Shown here one piece after another: positions 42,411-55,521 of a stretch of 64,000 bases of DNA (position 1 is its first letter; each line of letters begins with the position of its first letter). The position numbers were made by a program, and so were the translations under genes. This DNA comes from Effrenium voratum (taxonomy: Eukaryota; Sar; Dinophyceae; Suessiales; Symbiodiniaceae): contig CAUJNA010000470.1 of assembly GCA_963377175.1 (NCBI GenBank), forward strand, positions 157,451-221,450, in the 5' to 3' direction. The notes below the pieces were generated by a model that was given only the letters and a program-made list of their open reading frames with translations, did no database searches and was not told the DNA's origin.

Positions 42411-44650
42411 GCTCCCATTGTGACTCTGAGACGGGGTTCAGGCGTGTTAGCTTCACAAATGAGCACCAAATGTGTCCATTCGGAATTCATCTTTGTGCAG
42501 AGCGTGAATGAGTGTGCGTGTGATTGTGTGATGTTTGTATTTCGACGCGTGTGTTCACGTTTGCGGGCGCTCGCGCGTGTATGTGCTTTGCATGTCAGAA
42601 TGACATCCTCTAGTGTTCGACCGCCTTGAGGGGACGCGTCAGCAATTTAGGCAGCACCCAGAATCTCCAGCCACTTTGTTTAGTAGATGGTTCTATTATC
42701 TATTACCTGGTGTCATGGAGGTTAAATCCTATATGAGCCTTTATAGCCCCTTGTGCTCATTTGAACACCGAAAACGGTGGGCATCGGGCCTGCGAATCGA
42801 ATTCCAAAAAGTTGCTCAAGCCTTGCTGGGGTCGAGCAGAAGCCAAAAAGAAGCCAACAGCGCTGCGCCTTGCGCATGGGGAACCCTCCAAACAGCGGTT
42901 TCGTGTTCAAACAGGTTGTCCCAAGTCTGAATGTTGACTGGCTCATCTCATGGAAACTTCGGAATGAACCTTGATTGGCAGGGGCTTCCATCGTTGTTTT
43001 CTTTGGTCCCTTTGGGTCTGTTGAAATGGGCTGTTGCCGAATTGGGCTCAAGCAGAGCACCTCCAAGTTGAGCAAACCTGACTGGAACCCAAGATTGCTC
43101 CAAAGACTACCAGTCTTTGCCATTGAAAAAGCCGATGCGGACCTGTCACAGAGACTTCATGACTAAGAGATTGTTCTTTCTCGGATGTGAAAACTGCCTT
43201 GTGATGCTTGGTTTAGTGTTGGTTTCCTTCTCAATGGGGGCCTTGGCGCCGAAGGATTTGCCTCAGATTTAGGGACCTGGTTGGGCTTCGCAAATGGGCC
43301 TTTGAGAAACACCGGGGAATGGATGGAGAGACCTCTACAACCTTCTCTTGTCGGCAAGGGATGGGGCTTTCTAGTTGGACACTTTGCCTTGGGTGAAGGC
43401 ATAAATAGAATCAGAATTGCAACGTCCGGCCGTTTCCATTGCCTCCCGGAGGCCCCGGGCACGACAGACTGCGATGCGGCGCGCCCTTTTGGGATTCGAC
43501 GCGGTTTGGTTTCCGGGCCCGCCCTCCCATATCCCAAATGTGTGAACGCATTGTCCGAGGATTCCAACCCTTTTTTTTCCCAACCCGTTTTGTTCAGGGT
43601 TCAACCCCACCCATTTTTGAAAAGCCTCCCAGGTTTTGGAATCCTTCGGCTGGGAAAGGGAAGCCATACGTCCAGTGTGGGTTTCTTGGCCTCGTTGCAA
43701 GCGTTGCCTGTGGAACAGCTGGCGAAAGCTTTAGGTCCTTTGGAAAGAGAGGCACTGGCCATGGGCCGTGCCATCTGGGACCCGTTTGGCTTTGCTGTTT
43801 CTTCAAGACTCCGCGGCCTCAAAGCGCGAAGATGTATTAATGGGTGTTGACCCCGTTTTGCGAGGGAGGCACGGTGGCACCGTGCCGTACCGAAGCTCCC
43901 CTCTGTTTTGGGTTGGCTCGAGTGTAAACCGACCCGGCCAGGCCGCGCGAATGCGAGGGGCTTCGCCGTGGCGAGGCACGATTCGAAGCGATTCGCACTC
44001 GCGAATGCTGCGAACAGGGCGGTAAAAGCCCTCAGGCAAAACGTTGCGCTCAGAGCGCAGAGCTTGGTTTTGTTCTTGCCTCGTCTTGTTTATGTTCTCT
44101 TTTTTTTGTGTTTGGGGGGGGGGGGGGGGTGTTATTCTTGATCAAACTCACTTTTGGGGCAGGGCATGTGCATCTCCATTCCAAGGGTAAGTTTAAAAGT
44201 ATCAAGATCATCGGCAAGTCTTGCGTGTAAAGGAAGCCACAAAGGGCATGGATTGCTAGTTTCTCCACAGGTTGAGAGTGAGGGCCTTGTACACCTGTGT
44301 AGCGTCGATAGAACCACAAGTTGATGAGTTGCTGTTGTTGTCGTTCTTCTTTTTTTTAACATCAAAGACCTCGTGGACGATGCTATCATGGCAGCACCCG
44401 CGACCAGTCGACTCCTTTCCGGCAGTTCTCGTTTTCGATGACAGACCAATGGTTGGTGGTTTCAACAGCAAAACGCTTCGTTCTGTCAGCGCGGATTGTG
44501 CGAAGCTTCCTTCGTTATTTGAAATTGAATCTGATTCCAGATTCCATTCCTTCGGCGCAAGCGTAGCTGGATTTCCTCTTGCCTCTAAATCCAATGGAAA
44601 GAAGAAAAAGAAAAAAACGGTCCCCCGAAAAAGCAAGCACCTCTCGTGTC
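42411..44650. other. Region with no supported gene
   Basis: Long frames occur on both strands near 43.2-43.9 kb, but none has a convincing composition or splice context. A 16-base G run is listed separately. Confidence 0.5.
44114..44129 (+). repeat. Poly-G run of 16
   Basis: Uninterrupted G tract preceded by a T-rich stretch. Confidence 0.95.
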
Positions 44651-44740
44651 TCGCCCGAGGCCCCACGCGTGCCTCGTCGCTCTCCGCCACAAAGCGGGCG
44701 GCGGACGTCTACGGCCGCGACCTGCACCGAGGGCCAAGCC
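44651..44740 (+). CDS. Exon candidate (gene D)
   Basis: After GCCCGAG, two bases then PTRASSLSATKRAADVYGRD and LHR. High G/C at third positions. All three frames are open here because of the GC content; this one has the most natural residues. No family. Confidence 0.35.
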
Positions 44741-45960
44741 CCTGCCGGCTGAGGCCGGGCGGAAAACGAGAACACGGGGCGTGTCTAGTTTGGACCCCGA
44801 AAAACTCACGGGTTTGTTTTTGGTTTCCCTTGAACCCGACCCAAAGGGCAAGACAAGTGACGCTTGTAGTTTGCCCTTGGACACGCAATGCTAAACAGGG
44901 GTGCTCTGAACCTCAGCGCTCCAAGAGAAGTTTGGCTGTGCGTCTTTTGCTGGCCTTGGGGGGCGGCACTTTCGACCCTTGCGGCGGGTGTGTACTTTGT
45001 GGAGGCCCCTTTTGGGTTGGTTTAAAGGGGAATTAAGGAGAAACCACTTTGTTGCTGTGGACACTCATCATCCGTCCGGAACATAAGAACGTGCCCAGAA
45101 ACAGCCGAGACGGAGTCGCACAGCTGCGACAAGGTGGGCCAAAATAGCCGGAAGGCCTCCTACCCCGATCGGGTGGAAGTATTTCATGTTTTTTAGTGGC
45201 ACGAACACTGATGATGTATGAGCCTTTTGGCGCAAGCCAAAGTGAAGCCTTGAAAGTTTGGAAGCCACTCAGGTCACAAGCGTCAAAGTATTCAACCTGT
45301 TGTTCAAGTGTTGCTTTGCAGCAGCGATAGACACCAAAGATTGGCAAGCTACCGTGTTGCTCAAATGGTAATTCAGCTCTTGCAGAATTGCCTACCACTC
45401 TTTCGCCACTCAAGCAGCATTTGCGACACGGTTTCCTTCAGATTTTGCCGGGGGTTGGGAAGGGTCACGTCCATGAGCTCGGACATTCACAAACTCAATG
45501 TCTTGGGTTTGCTTTTTCAGCTGGCAACCAGGGGCGCCCACAGATCAGAGTGATCAAGCCTGAACATCAATGTCGCCAGTTCGCTGAAACCGATAAATGG
45601 ACAGGAGGGCCAAGGGAGCTGACATTGGCATCTGCTAAAACTGTTCTGATCACGCGGGGGTGTCTGAAAGACGTCCGCAGCAAAAAAGCCGACAACCGCA
45701 GAGCCCATTTAGCAAATGGGTCAAGAGAAGGGTTCCTTTGGATTGCCAGAAGCAGCTAAGGGCATCTCATAATTATGGTTCTTCTTGTTCCAAAAAAGAG
45801 AGGGACAAAAAATCACCGCACCTTCCAGCTGATTTATTCTCGCCAACATGCGTTTCAACAACCAGTCCCTTCCCTTCAAAAGAGAGTGACCACAGAGGTG
45901 ACCGGAGGCACGGATTCGAAGAGTTGCCAACTCCAAAGGCTTTCATGGCACCGCGTCGCA

Positions 45961-46031
45961 GGTGCCGCGCGGACGTGCGCGAGGCTTGGAAACCGAAGAC
46001 ACCAGGCGACTCGGAGCTGACCAAAAGGGGG
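45961..46031 (+). CDS. Weak exon candidate
   Basis: After GTCGCAG the frame reads CRADVREAWKPKTPGDSELT and KRG, then enters a G-run. An AG|GC donor already occurs after CRADVRE. Uncertain. Confidence 0.3.
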
Positions 46032-46934
46032 GAGAGGGGATGTCGTTCTTTGGGGAGCGCCCTTTTTGTTGTTTTTGAAGGACAAGCCACAAGGAAAACC
46101 ACAATTTGAGGATGGCCCCGTACTCGGCAAACGAAATTTGAAGCAAGGGAACTCTCGAAGTCGGCAGAAAAAGACAGCCTTGAATCAAACCAGGTGGTTG
46201 AAAAGCACTCCTTGTGAATTTCCTGCGTTCTGCGTTTGTTTGGCTGTTCAAGTGCGCGGGGACAGTGCAAGAGATCGGGGCAATTTCTAAGCCAATTCTA
46301 TGACTAAGAAACTCGAATGATCGCTCGTGCGTCTCCTCTTTTCGGGTTTGGGTGCATGTTTTGTCAGAACTTTGGGGAGCTTCAAGTCATCAGTTTCGGT
46401 TCAGCAAATGCAGACATAGATTAGATTATGTAGATTAGACTATAATAGAATAGATAGCTTGATATCAGACATGTAATGTCGACGCAATGCAATGTGCTGT
46501 GACATAGGGTGTTGTGTTGTGTTTGACGTGTATGTAACCAATGTATTGCATGTAATGTGTGTGTGTAACGCATGTCATGCAAGGCAACCCCGCGAAATGG
46601 TGCTGGTTGAATTTGAGTTGCAGACACACAGGAACCGTTTCATGGACTCTGTTACAATATTTTGAGGCAAGCCACACACGGTCAATCTTATCATCCTTGT
46701 TTGCCTCGTAGGAAGAAGTTTCTCTGCATCTTCCGCTGGTACATCTCTGCGAGATACACTTTGGATGAACCATTCTATTTCAGGTGACTCCAACCAGATA
46801 AAGCCTCCGAAGTGTTGTCACAGCATTTGGTCATGTGGATTCTATGGGGGCTTGCGAATAAGTCTGGACAGGTGTGTAGAAGACCTGCTCCAAGGCCCAG
46901 GCCAAGAGCACCTCGCAACATTGGCCATATGGCT

Positions 46935-47050
46935 GTGGGTCACAACCAATGGTACCAGTTTGGGGTAGGTGCACCACCCATTTGAGAACCTATTTGAGTG
47001 GGGATTGGGATGTTCACTGGGGGTACGGGCTTTTTACCCATGGCCATATG
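46935..47050 (+). repeat. Interspersed repeat family R3, full copy
   Basis: Joins the block shared with 10506-10554 and the block shared with 390-442, which shows these are two halves of one family of about 110 bp. Confidence 0.7.
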
Positions 47051-47307
47051 AAACAAATGTGGAAGGACATTTCTTGAATCGCCAAGGCTCTTCCTTTGGG
47101 GGCACCAGAGTTCGGGTTTCAGGTTTCAGGTCATGCGCTGTGTCCAGATCATTCCCGGTCAGCCAGTTGTTCTGACCCAAGCGCAACACCATGCGGGAAG
47201 CAGCAACAACCTCACGCATCTTGATCTGAGCAGCCAACCCGTTTTTTGGCCCAGTGACCCATGCAACCCCAAGCCCTCGGCCAAATCACGTCGGGTCGAT
47301 CCGCCAG

Positions 47308-47352
47308 ACCTGGCGGAGCTGGAGAGTGAGCTGCACCGTTTGGCGCCCGGAG
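47308..47352 (+). CDS. Exon of a coiled-coil protein
   Basis: A CCGCCAG acceptor and GGAG|GT donor enclose LAELESELHRLAPG, which starts with two codon-completing bases and ends in phase 1. The next island at 47543 begins with the two bases required, after a 190-base intron. Confidence 0.5.
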
Positions 47353-47542
47353 GTGGCCCGGAACCAAGGCGTCGGCAACGAGCTGTCCAAGTCACAAGCC
47401 TGGGTCCCGCAGTCAGATGAACATGGAGAAAAGGGCCCATTTCCCAAAAGGAGATTGGGCCCTTGGAATCCGTGTTTTCTCGTTCCATGTGAATCTGGGG
47501 AGGCCCACACGCATATTCCACCCACCCATCTAGTGGGCCTAG

Positions 47543-47607
47543 GCCAGCGCCTCAGCGAGACTCACATCCGCGAGCTGCTGGCAGTCATCAAGAAGACGGC
47601 CAGCCGG
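47543..47607 (+). CDS. Exon of a coiled-coil protein
   Basis: After CCTAG, two bases complete the codon split at 47352 and the frame reads QRLSETHIRELLAVIKKTAS, then R. A GC donor at 47608 gives phase 0. Amphipathic helix. Same protein as the preceding exon. Confidence 0.5.
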
Positions 47608-48078
47608 GCACCTCAGAAACTCCAAAGTGGCCATGGCGACTCAGGGTACTTTCAGCATATGGGTATGGGTCTAAATGTGTCTCCATGGACCGCAGGTTTT
47701 AGTCCCTGTTTCCATTTACTAGGGCAACCCATTTGGGGTACCCATTTTCGACCAACACCCATGTCATTTCAATGGACCCAGTATTGGCCATTAGCTGTGG
47801 TACTATTTGGCGTTATAGGGATCAGCTAGAAGGGCCCTTGATGGGCTTTAAAACCAAGTTATGTGATGATGAGATTATCATGTGTGTAATGTATTGAGAG
47901 CCCCTTATACTCTTTGGCTTCACGGTCATCAAAAGAAGCCCTGAAGCTGCACCTGTATAACCATGTAGGCAGAACAACCGCCTGAGCTTTGTTAAACGCT
48001 CAGATTTATAATGGATATTTTCCATGCCCTGGGTTCACCACCATGAGATCATATTAGGAACAAACACAGGCAGAAGAA

Positions 48079-48079
<1 letters not shown>

Positions 48080-48120
<41 letters not shown>

Positions 48121-48121
48121 T
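48080..48121. repeat. (AAGC)n microsatellite
   Basis: About ten perfect units. Confidence 0.95.
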
Positions 48122-48194
48122 AGGCACTACGCATTCAGGAAATGAACCTTCCGCTTAAGGCCTGTTTCTGCAAATAAACCCATGGGACAAAAAG

Positions 48195-48245
48195 GACAGG
48201 GAGCGATCCCGTGAAGTCGCCCGCCAGATGGCGACAGCATGCCGG
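48195..48245 (+). CDS. Exon candidate
   Basis: After AAAAAG a phase-0 frame reads DRERSREVARQMATACR. Basic helical composition fits the two exons upstream, whose phase also ends at 0. The donor is unclear. Confidence 0.4.
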
Positions 48246-48928
48246 CCCAGACCTGCACGGAGCTGGTGGGGTGGGAATCGGATGGGGCGCTGTTTACACC
48301 GGGTGCATGCGGAACATCGATGAAGATGCACAAGGTGAAAGTAGATAGCGCAAATCCCCTTGTCTCAGTAGGTAAGTCTGGTAAAGCCTAAACGGGGAAA
48401 TTGTGCCCCAACTGCAGTTGTTGATGTTGATTGGTTTCTTTCCCTTTGCAAGCATACGTATGTACCACAATATTGTACAGGGAGGCCAGTCCAGAGGGGT
48501 CCAGGAGCCTTTTGGATGTTTAGAGTCCTGGTGGCATCTTGTGGGCTGCAAGCCAACAAAGGGGAAGCCAACGGCAAGAGAGGCCGGCAAAAAGCCAACT
48601 AGTTCCGAAAGGTTCAGACATTCCCACACCTTTTTCAGATTCAACAAAGTTTGAGCCTCGTGAAGAAAGCCTGCAGTGAGACAACAACAAGCATAGGAGC
48701 ATAGAGAGACTCCGCTTTCAGTGGGTGTTTCCAGATATATTTTAGGGCAACTTGAGGAACCACCAACCCCTCGGAGGCTTATGGGGAGAAGAATCAAGCG
48801 CTCTCTTAAAAGACGTTCCACACTTCCGGGGAAGAAAGTGTATTTTCCTTGAAATGGGGGGGGTCAAACAGCAAGACAGTGGCATGCGAATTTGCGAGGG
48901 CATGCGAGGGCTGAGTCACGTGTTGCAA

Positions 48929-48970
<42 letters not shown>

Positions 48971-51900
48971 GCCAAGCTAGTCAAGATGGATGTCCCATTG
49001 AGGACTATGCCATTTGAGAGGTGCCCAACTCAGTTGGGAAATTGGGTTTGGCAAAGGTCTGGATCAATTGGCAATCGAGTGAACTCAGGATCTGCAGTTG
49101 GGTACGACTAAATGACTGGGGTGCTGTCGTATTGGCTGCGACACAGCTTGGGTGTTTTTCAAGGATGCCATGTTTGGACAGGTTTTGCATAGCTTGTAAG
49201 CGAGTGCCCCGACCGCTGGGCCACTCATCTAATCGAGCTTTGAATCGGATCTGAGGAGTCCCTGGTGGAACCCAGGATTCAGGCCCTGGGTTGATCAATA
49301 GGCCGTCCCATTTTAGAGGGCATCCTTCACTTTCCGGGAAGCATCCCCCAATCAATCTGCAAGTTCTATCAATCGCGGGTCAACATTGTGGTCTCGAACT
49401 GAGATCTCCTGAAAATCGGCAAGTTATTGCCTTCCAGATTTGCATCCTCAGATTGCACTTGTGCTGTTCGGTCACTGTCTAAAACTCCAGCATGCGTCCA
49501 TCGATCAGCTGGGGATCATGCTGCTATTTGCAGTCCAGGTCAGTTCTGCCAATTGCAACTTGGCGCTTCGCAAGCCTAGCCTCCTGTCCTCCTGTCGCTT
49601 TTGTCGCGCAGAAGTTGGGCCATGGGTCAGAGCTCGAATACTTCACCCTGCAACCCTTCAGGGAAAATCTCTTTGACCATTCCTATTCGACTGCTGACTG
49701 GACTGAGTCCATGATATCCATTCAGGAGTTTTGCAAAGTCGGGGCTTCTGTGGGTTGCTTTGAACAGGGAAGCAAAGGCCAACTGGCCATTTGAGCCACA
49801 ATCAAAACGGGCAAGTTAGGGTCAGTAGGGGGCAGCCCCACCCCAAGCGCCACTTGTTATGGCCATCCCTTTCAAGCAGGCAGAGCTGGGAGGCGGAAGT
49901 TTCAAAGACAAGAGAACTATGGTTTCTTTCGCTTCTCTTGCTCCTTCTCTTCCTGTTCTCTTCTCTCTTTCGGGTTCTGTCTGCGCTGCCACGAAATCTG
50001 CGTGGACGCTGCGCACGTCCTTGCCAACGAAATTTGCAACGCGCGCGTTCCAGCATTGCCAAAGCGCTCCGCCTGTCACGCAATGTCGCCAGGAGTAGTT
50101 TCTTTCCCTTACCTTTTGCGCAGAGCTATCTTTAATTAGTGTTAGTAACACGGAAGTACGACTTATTTGCGGGGGCCCATTCTGGGGAAGAAACACCTCG
50201 ACCCAGGAGCCGCGGGAGCCAGCAGGGGCACCAAGGGGTCCAATGAAGATCAGGTGTCAAAACCAGATGGGCTGTTTGGGGGCAATGGTTGAGACTTGTT
50301 GCAAGGAATTTGACATGAAAGCAACCAGTTGAGACCCGGGTTCTAACATATTCCCATGTGGCTGTCCCAAGATGTCAGCAAATGAGCACGAACTCCGCTC
50401 AGATGCAGGGAACACGGTGCACAACGAGTCTTGAGGGGCGCTGGCAAGCTCTTCAAGCGCAACTGCAGTTATCTTGCAATTTAGCCTGTATGCTGACCCT
50501 ACCAGCCTGCCCACGAAAAGACATCTTCTTGCAATTGCAAATCTCTGAAAAAGCAAGTTTGCACTTGAGGCTGCCTTCTGAAACGCTAGGCCACCAAAAG
50601 AGTCCCCAGTTTGAAAAGCTCCCCGTTGTCCAGAGTGAGTCGTCCTGTTCATCTTGCTTGATGGATTTTCCACAGTTTGGGCCTAAAGATTGCTCTCAAG
50701 ACTGACTCGCGGGGCAGCGGTTTAGCGTTGGCTTTGTATTGGTTGTGTTTCCTTGCTTAGCCTTAGGCGTCTTTCTCGCTGGAAACGCACCAAACCCACC
50801 CTCGGGGACTAGGCACCTTGCCAGGCCATGTTGGACAACCGTACAGGAGAAAGCCAACATCGATAAGTCCGACGTTAAGCCAGCTTCACGGGGCCTTGAG
50901 CTTCCGAGTTTAGAGGTGAAACTATGAACCTTTTCACCTACAGACAGCACATGAGCGCGCACATAGGAGGTCTTAGACGTCACATTGTGGCTCGTCAAGC
51001 GTGGCATTCGGGATTCCTTTGTGAATTGAATCAGCTGAGCCAATGTGTCTGATTTGGCCTTCGCGACAGGAAACAAAAGAAAACCTGGAGAATACATTCC
51101 TGGGAAGTTGCAATCTCATCTATACAAAGAAAACGCTAGGATATAGCCCAAATTCGCCTGGCGTCTCTCGATTTAGGGCGAGTCCTTATATCCTGCCAAT
51201 GTAAATCAAGGAAGGCCAAAAGCTTGCGGTTGCGAGTTCCGGTTCAGGTGGCCAGACCGGCGACCTCCCCAACCAGGCCGAACTGATGGGGGCAGCTCCC
51301 CGAGTTGGCCTGAATCCTTTTTCAGAAAGTCTTACCGCTTCTGGGACGTTCAATGAGCACGCACACTTCCCTGGGAAAGGGAAAGCCTGTCCGGCATATC
51401 CGAGCTGAAGGGGAAAAACAAAGGGATCTAGAGGTTCGGAGCCAAAACTGCAAATGCGGTTCTTGTCTCCCTTCCAGGAGAAAGTTGTTGCGCCTGTCCG
51501 AGCCGTTTTGCGAGCAAAACTGCGGACTGTTTATATGTTTTGAAGACCCCTTTGCCGCCACTGGCCTGCAACCTTCTCACTGGCACGATCAGATCTTCCC
51601 GATTTGAGCGAATCGGCGTTCCTTGTCTAATTAGTGAGATTTGGGTGTGGCCTTTTTTGAGGCTACCCCTTTACTCTCGCGGGGTGAAAGGGAAGCCAAA
51701 CCGTTTGGCCGTCCAACAAGTACGATTGCATGAGGGGCTCAGCAATGAAATGATCCTTGTTGCTGCTCAAGTGTTTGCCCGGGCCAGGTGACAAGATGCA
51801 TTTTCACCATCACTGCGCTTTGCTGAAAGCTTTGTCGACATGGCACGAAGTAGGTGTTTGGGAAGCTTGCTGCAGTTGAATTCCTTGACTCTGCATGCTG

Positions 51901-54900
51901 GCTCCCGAGTCAAGGCTTTGGCCAGCGCCGGGTGTCAAATTTCCCAAACACCTGCCTGGGCTCTCAATTCCCCTCTCAGCCATCCGAAAAGCAACCTGCC
52001 CGCACTCTGAGCATCACTTTTGTCAAGCTTGAGGGGAACTGACTTACCCCCTTGGCCCAGGGCCAAGAAAGCGGCAAGGAGCCGCAAAACGGCAAGCCAA
52101 GGGGGTGCCGTAGCCGGAACCTGTGCCTCGGAGATCGCGTGCTGGGCGGACAGAACGTGAATGAGAACCAAGGATTAGTGTCGGCCTGGTCGAACAATCG
52201 GGGGGTGTCCGATTTTAGAGGGGAACCTGTACGTTGGGAATGCCCCGTAGCGATCCACAAATTGATTTGTCTGGCGTCGACATGTCCAGTCTGTCAATTG
52301 GAAGGGACAGCTGCCTTACTCAGCCTTGCACCAGAGACATTTGTGAATCCCATGTCCCTTACTGGTTTTGAACCTCCGACAGTGGCAACCATTTCCCCTT
52401 GGTTTCTATGCAGAACCGGCATAGGTGACCAACCGCTTATCCATGATGCCGTTCGCCATGAGCTAATGATCAGTATGAGAATGTCAAATGTCCAAAACTT
52501 AACATTAAAAATAACCGTACCAGAGTCTAAATGGGGGGTGCAATTGTTCAAACAGAGCAATGTCGGCAATCACACGCTTAAACAAAGGGTATTCAATACG
52601 TACTGACAAGGTCAGTTATTCTCTCCCGTGAAAGAGAGAAAGGCAACATGCTCAATACAAAAAGTTGTTTCATACAAACGAAGTATCGTGGGGTCTCCCG
52701 AGTCGCGCTGCAATGCATGCCAAGCCACCACTGAATCAATACCAACATTGCGAACCAAGGCTGCACCAATACTAAAGTACCGTATGGACTGTTTCCCCGC
52801 AGGGTTCTCAGCAGTACAGGCACAACCACCTGCGAACCGGGTAAAGTGGACTCAGTCGATGACAGAACCGTCAACCGTTTCGGCCATCACCCCGGAGCTC
52901 CCAGTCAAGTTCAAGGTAGTACGCTTTCTCGCGTGCCCTTTCGTCGGCAGTCGCTTTCTCAGCGCCGACTCCCCATATCGCCTGCTGGTCAGTGTCTAGG
53001 GTCCCGAAGAACTCGCAATAAACGTCTCAAGCTCTGATACAAGAATGGTCCAGTTGCATACGGAAACCAACAGATAAGGCTGTGGTTGGTTAAAAAAGGC
53101 AAGAAGCAACCCTGGACACACAAAGATCACGGCTGCAAACACAAGGATCCGGGCTGGAGGGTCACGTGACTCAAGAGGGTTTCTCATGCCAACACAAAGA
53201 AGATCATTCCCCCTCCCCACCCCAAACCGACAGTCTTTTTTCAAAGCCAACAGGCGTGACGGTTTGTAAGCCTAAACTACTACCAAAAGTCAGTCAGAGC
53301 CACATTTGACGCCTGATTTGTTTCAGCGGTTGCAGACTCAAGTCTGCCCAGCGCGAAACTCCGCAGCGAGATCCATGCGCAACTGTCCATTCCCATGGTC
53401 AAGGTCATCTTGGTCCCGGAAGCATCCAGGGGTCACAAGCGTGCTTCATAGTTGAATTTCTCCAGAAGGCATCGGCGATGGATGAGCTGGTTTTTGTTCC
53501 ACCAATTTAGGCCAAGGTGCAGAAGCCTCTGAGAACCATTTAGGACATGGGCAGGACACGTTTTTTCTTGTGTCACCGGGCTGACAAGAACTCCGTGTGG
53601 ATCGGAACCGGAACCTCTACAACAAGTGGGCCAGTTTGCGGTCCCCTTTGTCCCTGTTTGGTTTTGGGTTCTCCTAAAATGGGCTGGGTGCCCCTGTTCC
53701 ACCGGGTCAACGGACTTTGGGCGACTTCTGACAAGGGCAATGATCTCGGGAAGGCCCATGTTGACCATGACGCATGGCTCGATTGCAGCAAGGTGCGACC
53801 ACTTCCAGCCCGCGAGGTGCTTGAAATTCACTTGATTGGCTCGGAAGAGCAGAGGAGCGTGGAGTGTAGGAACCTACATCCACTTCAACCTGGTAGTTGT
53901 TGACAGGCAAAGTTGAAAAACATTCTTCCGGATATTCCCAACGAAACCCCTGTTCCACAGATTGAAAAGAGGGTGTTCCTCGTCCCCGGGTGTTTTGTTT
54001 AGGCCCTGTTGCACGCTGTTCCGAATCTGAGCTCACAGACTGTCATTCCCCTGGGCCAAGTGCTCCTTTCGTTCCCAAACATATTGCGGATGAAAGCTTG
54101 GCCAACCCTCAATCTTGAGCTTGAAGTTGAGCGGATTTGATGAAATCTCTGCTCGCACCCTTTCACATTTGGGTATGTATCAAAATAGAAAGCACCCAAG
54201 AGATAGTCGCGTGCCTTTTTACAACCACCTGCACCAGTGTCCTTCCGTGTTCCCCTCGGGGCTGGTCAAAAGAGGCTGCTTGTAATCGTTCGCCTGGCTT
54301 GGCGCATTTTATATTTTGCACCCCAGGTGCCGCGTGCTTGCCCAGATGGGTGCGTCTCGCCCAGATGGCCGACCAGGGCCGGCTTTCGGCAGGTGCTTCA
54401 ACCAATGCGGGGGTTGCCCATGGCGATACAACTGATCAAGAGAGATGAGTTGGGAGCATTGACCCAAGCCAATCAAGTAGGCACTGGATACCGTTACGGC
54501 CAGGAAGTAAGCGGACGGCGGTTTGGGTTATGGTTATTTTAGCATTTAGACAGTTGGCCCCAATATGTTGCTCCAACAGCCCATGTAAATGTGTGGGCGT
54601 TTTCAAGGGTCTATTTTTAAAGTTGGGTTTTGGCAAAAACCAAAAGGGAAGAAGGGGGCCGATGCTCCCAGTCAAAGGCCGGCCTTTTCACCTTAACCCT
54701 ACTGAACTCCGACTCCAAAACCTCAGTGCAAAGCGGCTCGACCTTGGAAAGCCCACATGTGGCTAGGTCTCAAAATGCTTGAACCCCTTTTTTGGACGGT
54801 CTTCAAACCGCAACGTGTTCTGGTCTTGGACCCAAAAGAGACCAAGAGTTGATCCATGCTTCAGTTTTCCGGGGACGAGCTGTGAAGCACGCAAATATAT

Positions 54901-55078
54901 GGTCTAACCCTCACCCGCAAATGCCACCGACAGGTATCACCCCCTCTCCATCCCGAAGTCACCCCGAGTAAACCCTAAAGGGTTGATGTTTTTTTGGGAG
55001 TATTGGCAGATTTGGAGGTTGTGGTGATAGCACATATTGGCATAGTATTTAATTATGTAAATGTGGATACATATATAC
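48246..55078. other. Long region with no supported gene
   Basis: About 6.8 kb in which I find only a (TC)n tract and weak islands near 52061 (a KKAARSRK-type frame) and 53752 (AHVDHDAWLDCSK between AG|G and AG|GT). Stops are frequent in all frames. Probably introns or intergenic DNA. Confidence 0.5.
48931..48967. repeat. (TC)n microsatellite
   Basis: About eighteen tc units. Confidence 0.95.
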
Positions 55079-55330
55079 ATGTATGTGTGTGTGTGTGCGT
55101 GTTCTTTGTTTTCATGTTTGGTTGGTTGGTCGGTCCGTCGGTTGGTCGATTGGTTAGTTGGTTGGTTAGTTGGTTGGTTGTGTTTGTGCGTAGCTTTGGC
55201 TGTGTGGTTGTGTGGTTGTGTGGTTGTGTGGTTGTGTGGTTGTGTGGTTGTGTGGTTGTGTGGTTGGTTTGTTTCTTTGAGGTTTTGCTTGCTTGCTTGT
55301 TCGTTTATATGTTTGTTTGTTTTTTTGAGC
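55079..55330. repeat. TG-rich compound repeat
   Basis: (TG)n, then ggttggt units, then about eight copies of tgtgtggt (about 55199-55266), then tttgtttg. The peptide frames across it are artefacts. Confidence 0.9.
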
Positions 55331-55409
55331 GTTTCTTTTATTGATGTGGTTGTCTCTACGTATGCATATGAGGTGTTTGTATCCATTTCCCAAATCCCCA
55401 CGTGTTCAG

Positions 55410-55521
55410 GAACCCGCAGGTTGGAGACTGAGCTGGCATCTCTCGCGCGTGTATCCGAATTGTGTCACGGTCGCCGGGCGCTTTGCGAAATGAGCCAAGA
55501 AACGTCGCCACTTCGATCAGA
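55410..55521 (+). CDS. Exon candidate, coiled-coil type
   Basis: After GTGTTCAG the frame reads TRRLETELASLARVSELCHG, then RRALCEMSQETSPLRSE, with an AG|GA donor. The helical start resembles the other coiled-coil exons. An alternative acceptor is CCGCAG ten bases downstream. Confidence 0.4.

Noticed and set aside
43281..43850. 189-codon + strand ORF
   Set aside because: Opposite-strand and other-frame ORFs of similar length overlap it; no splice signals, motif or codon bias typical of the true exons.
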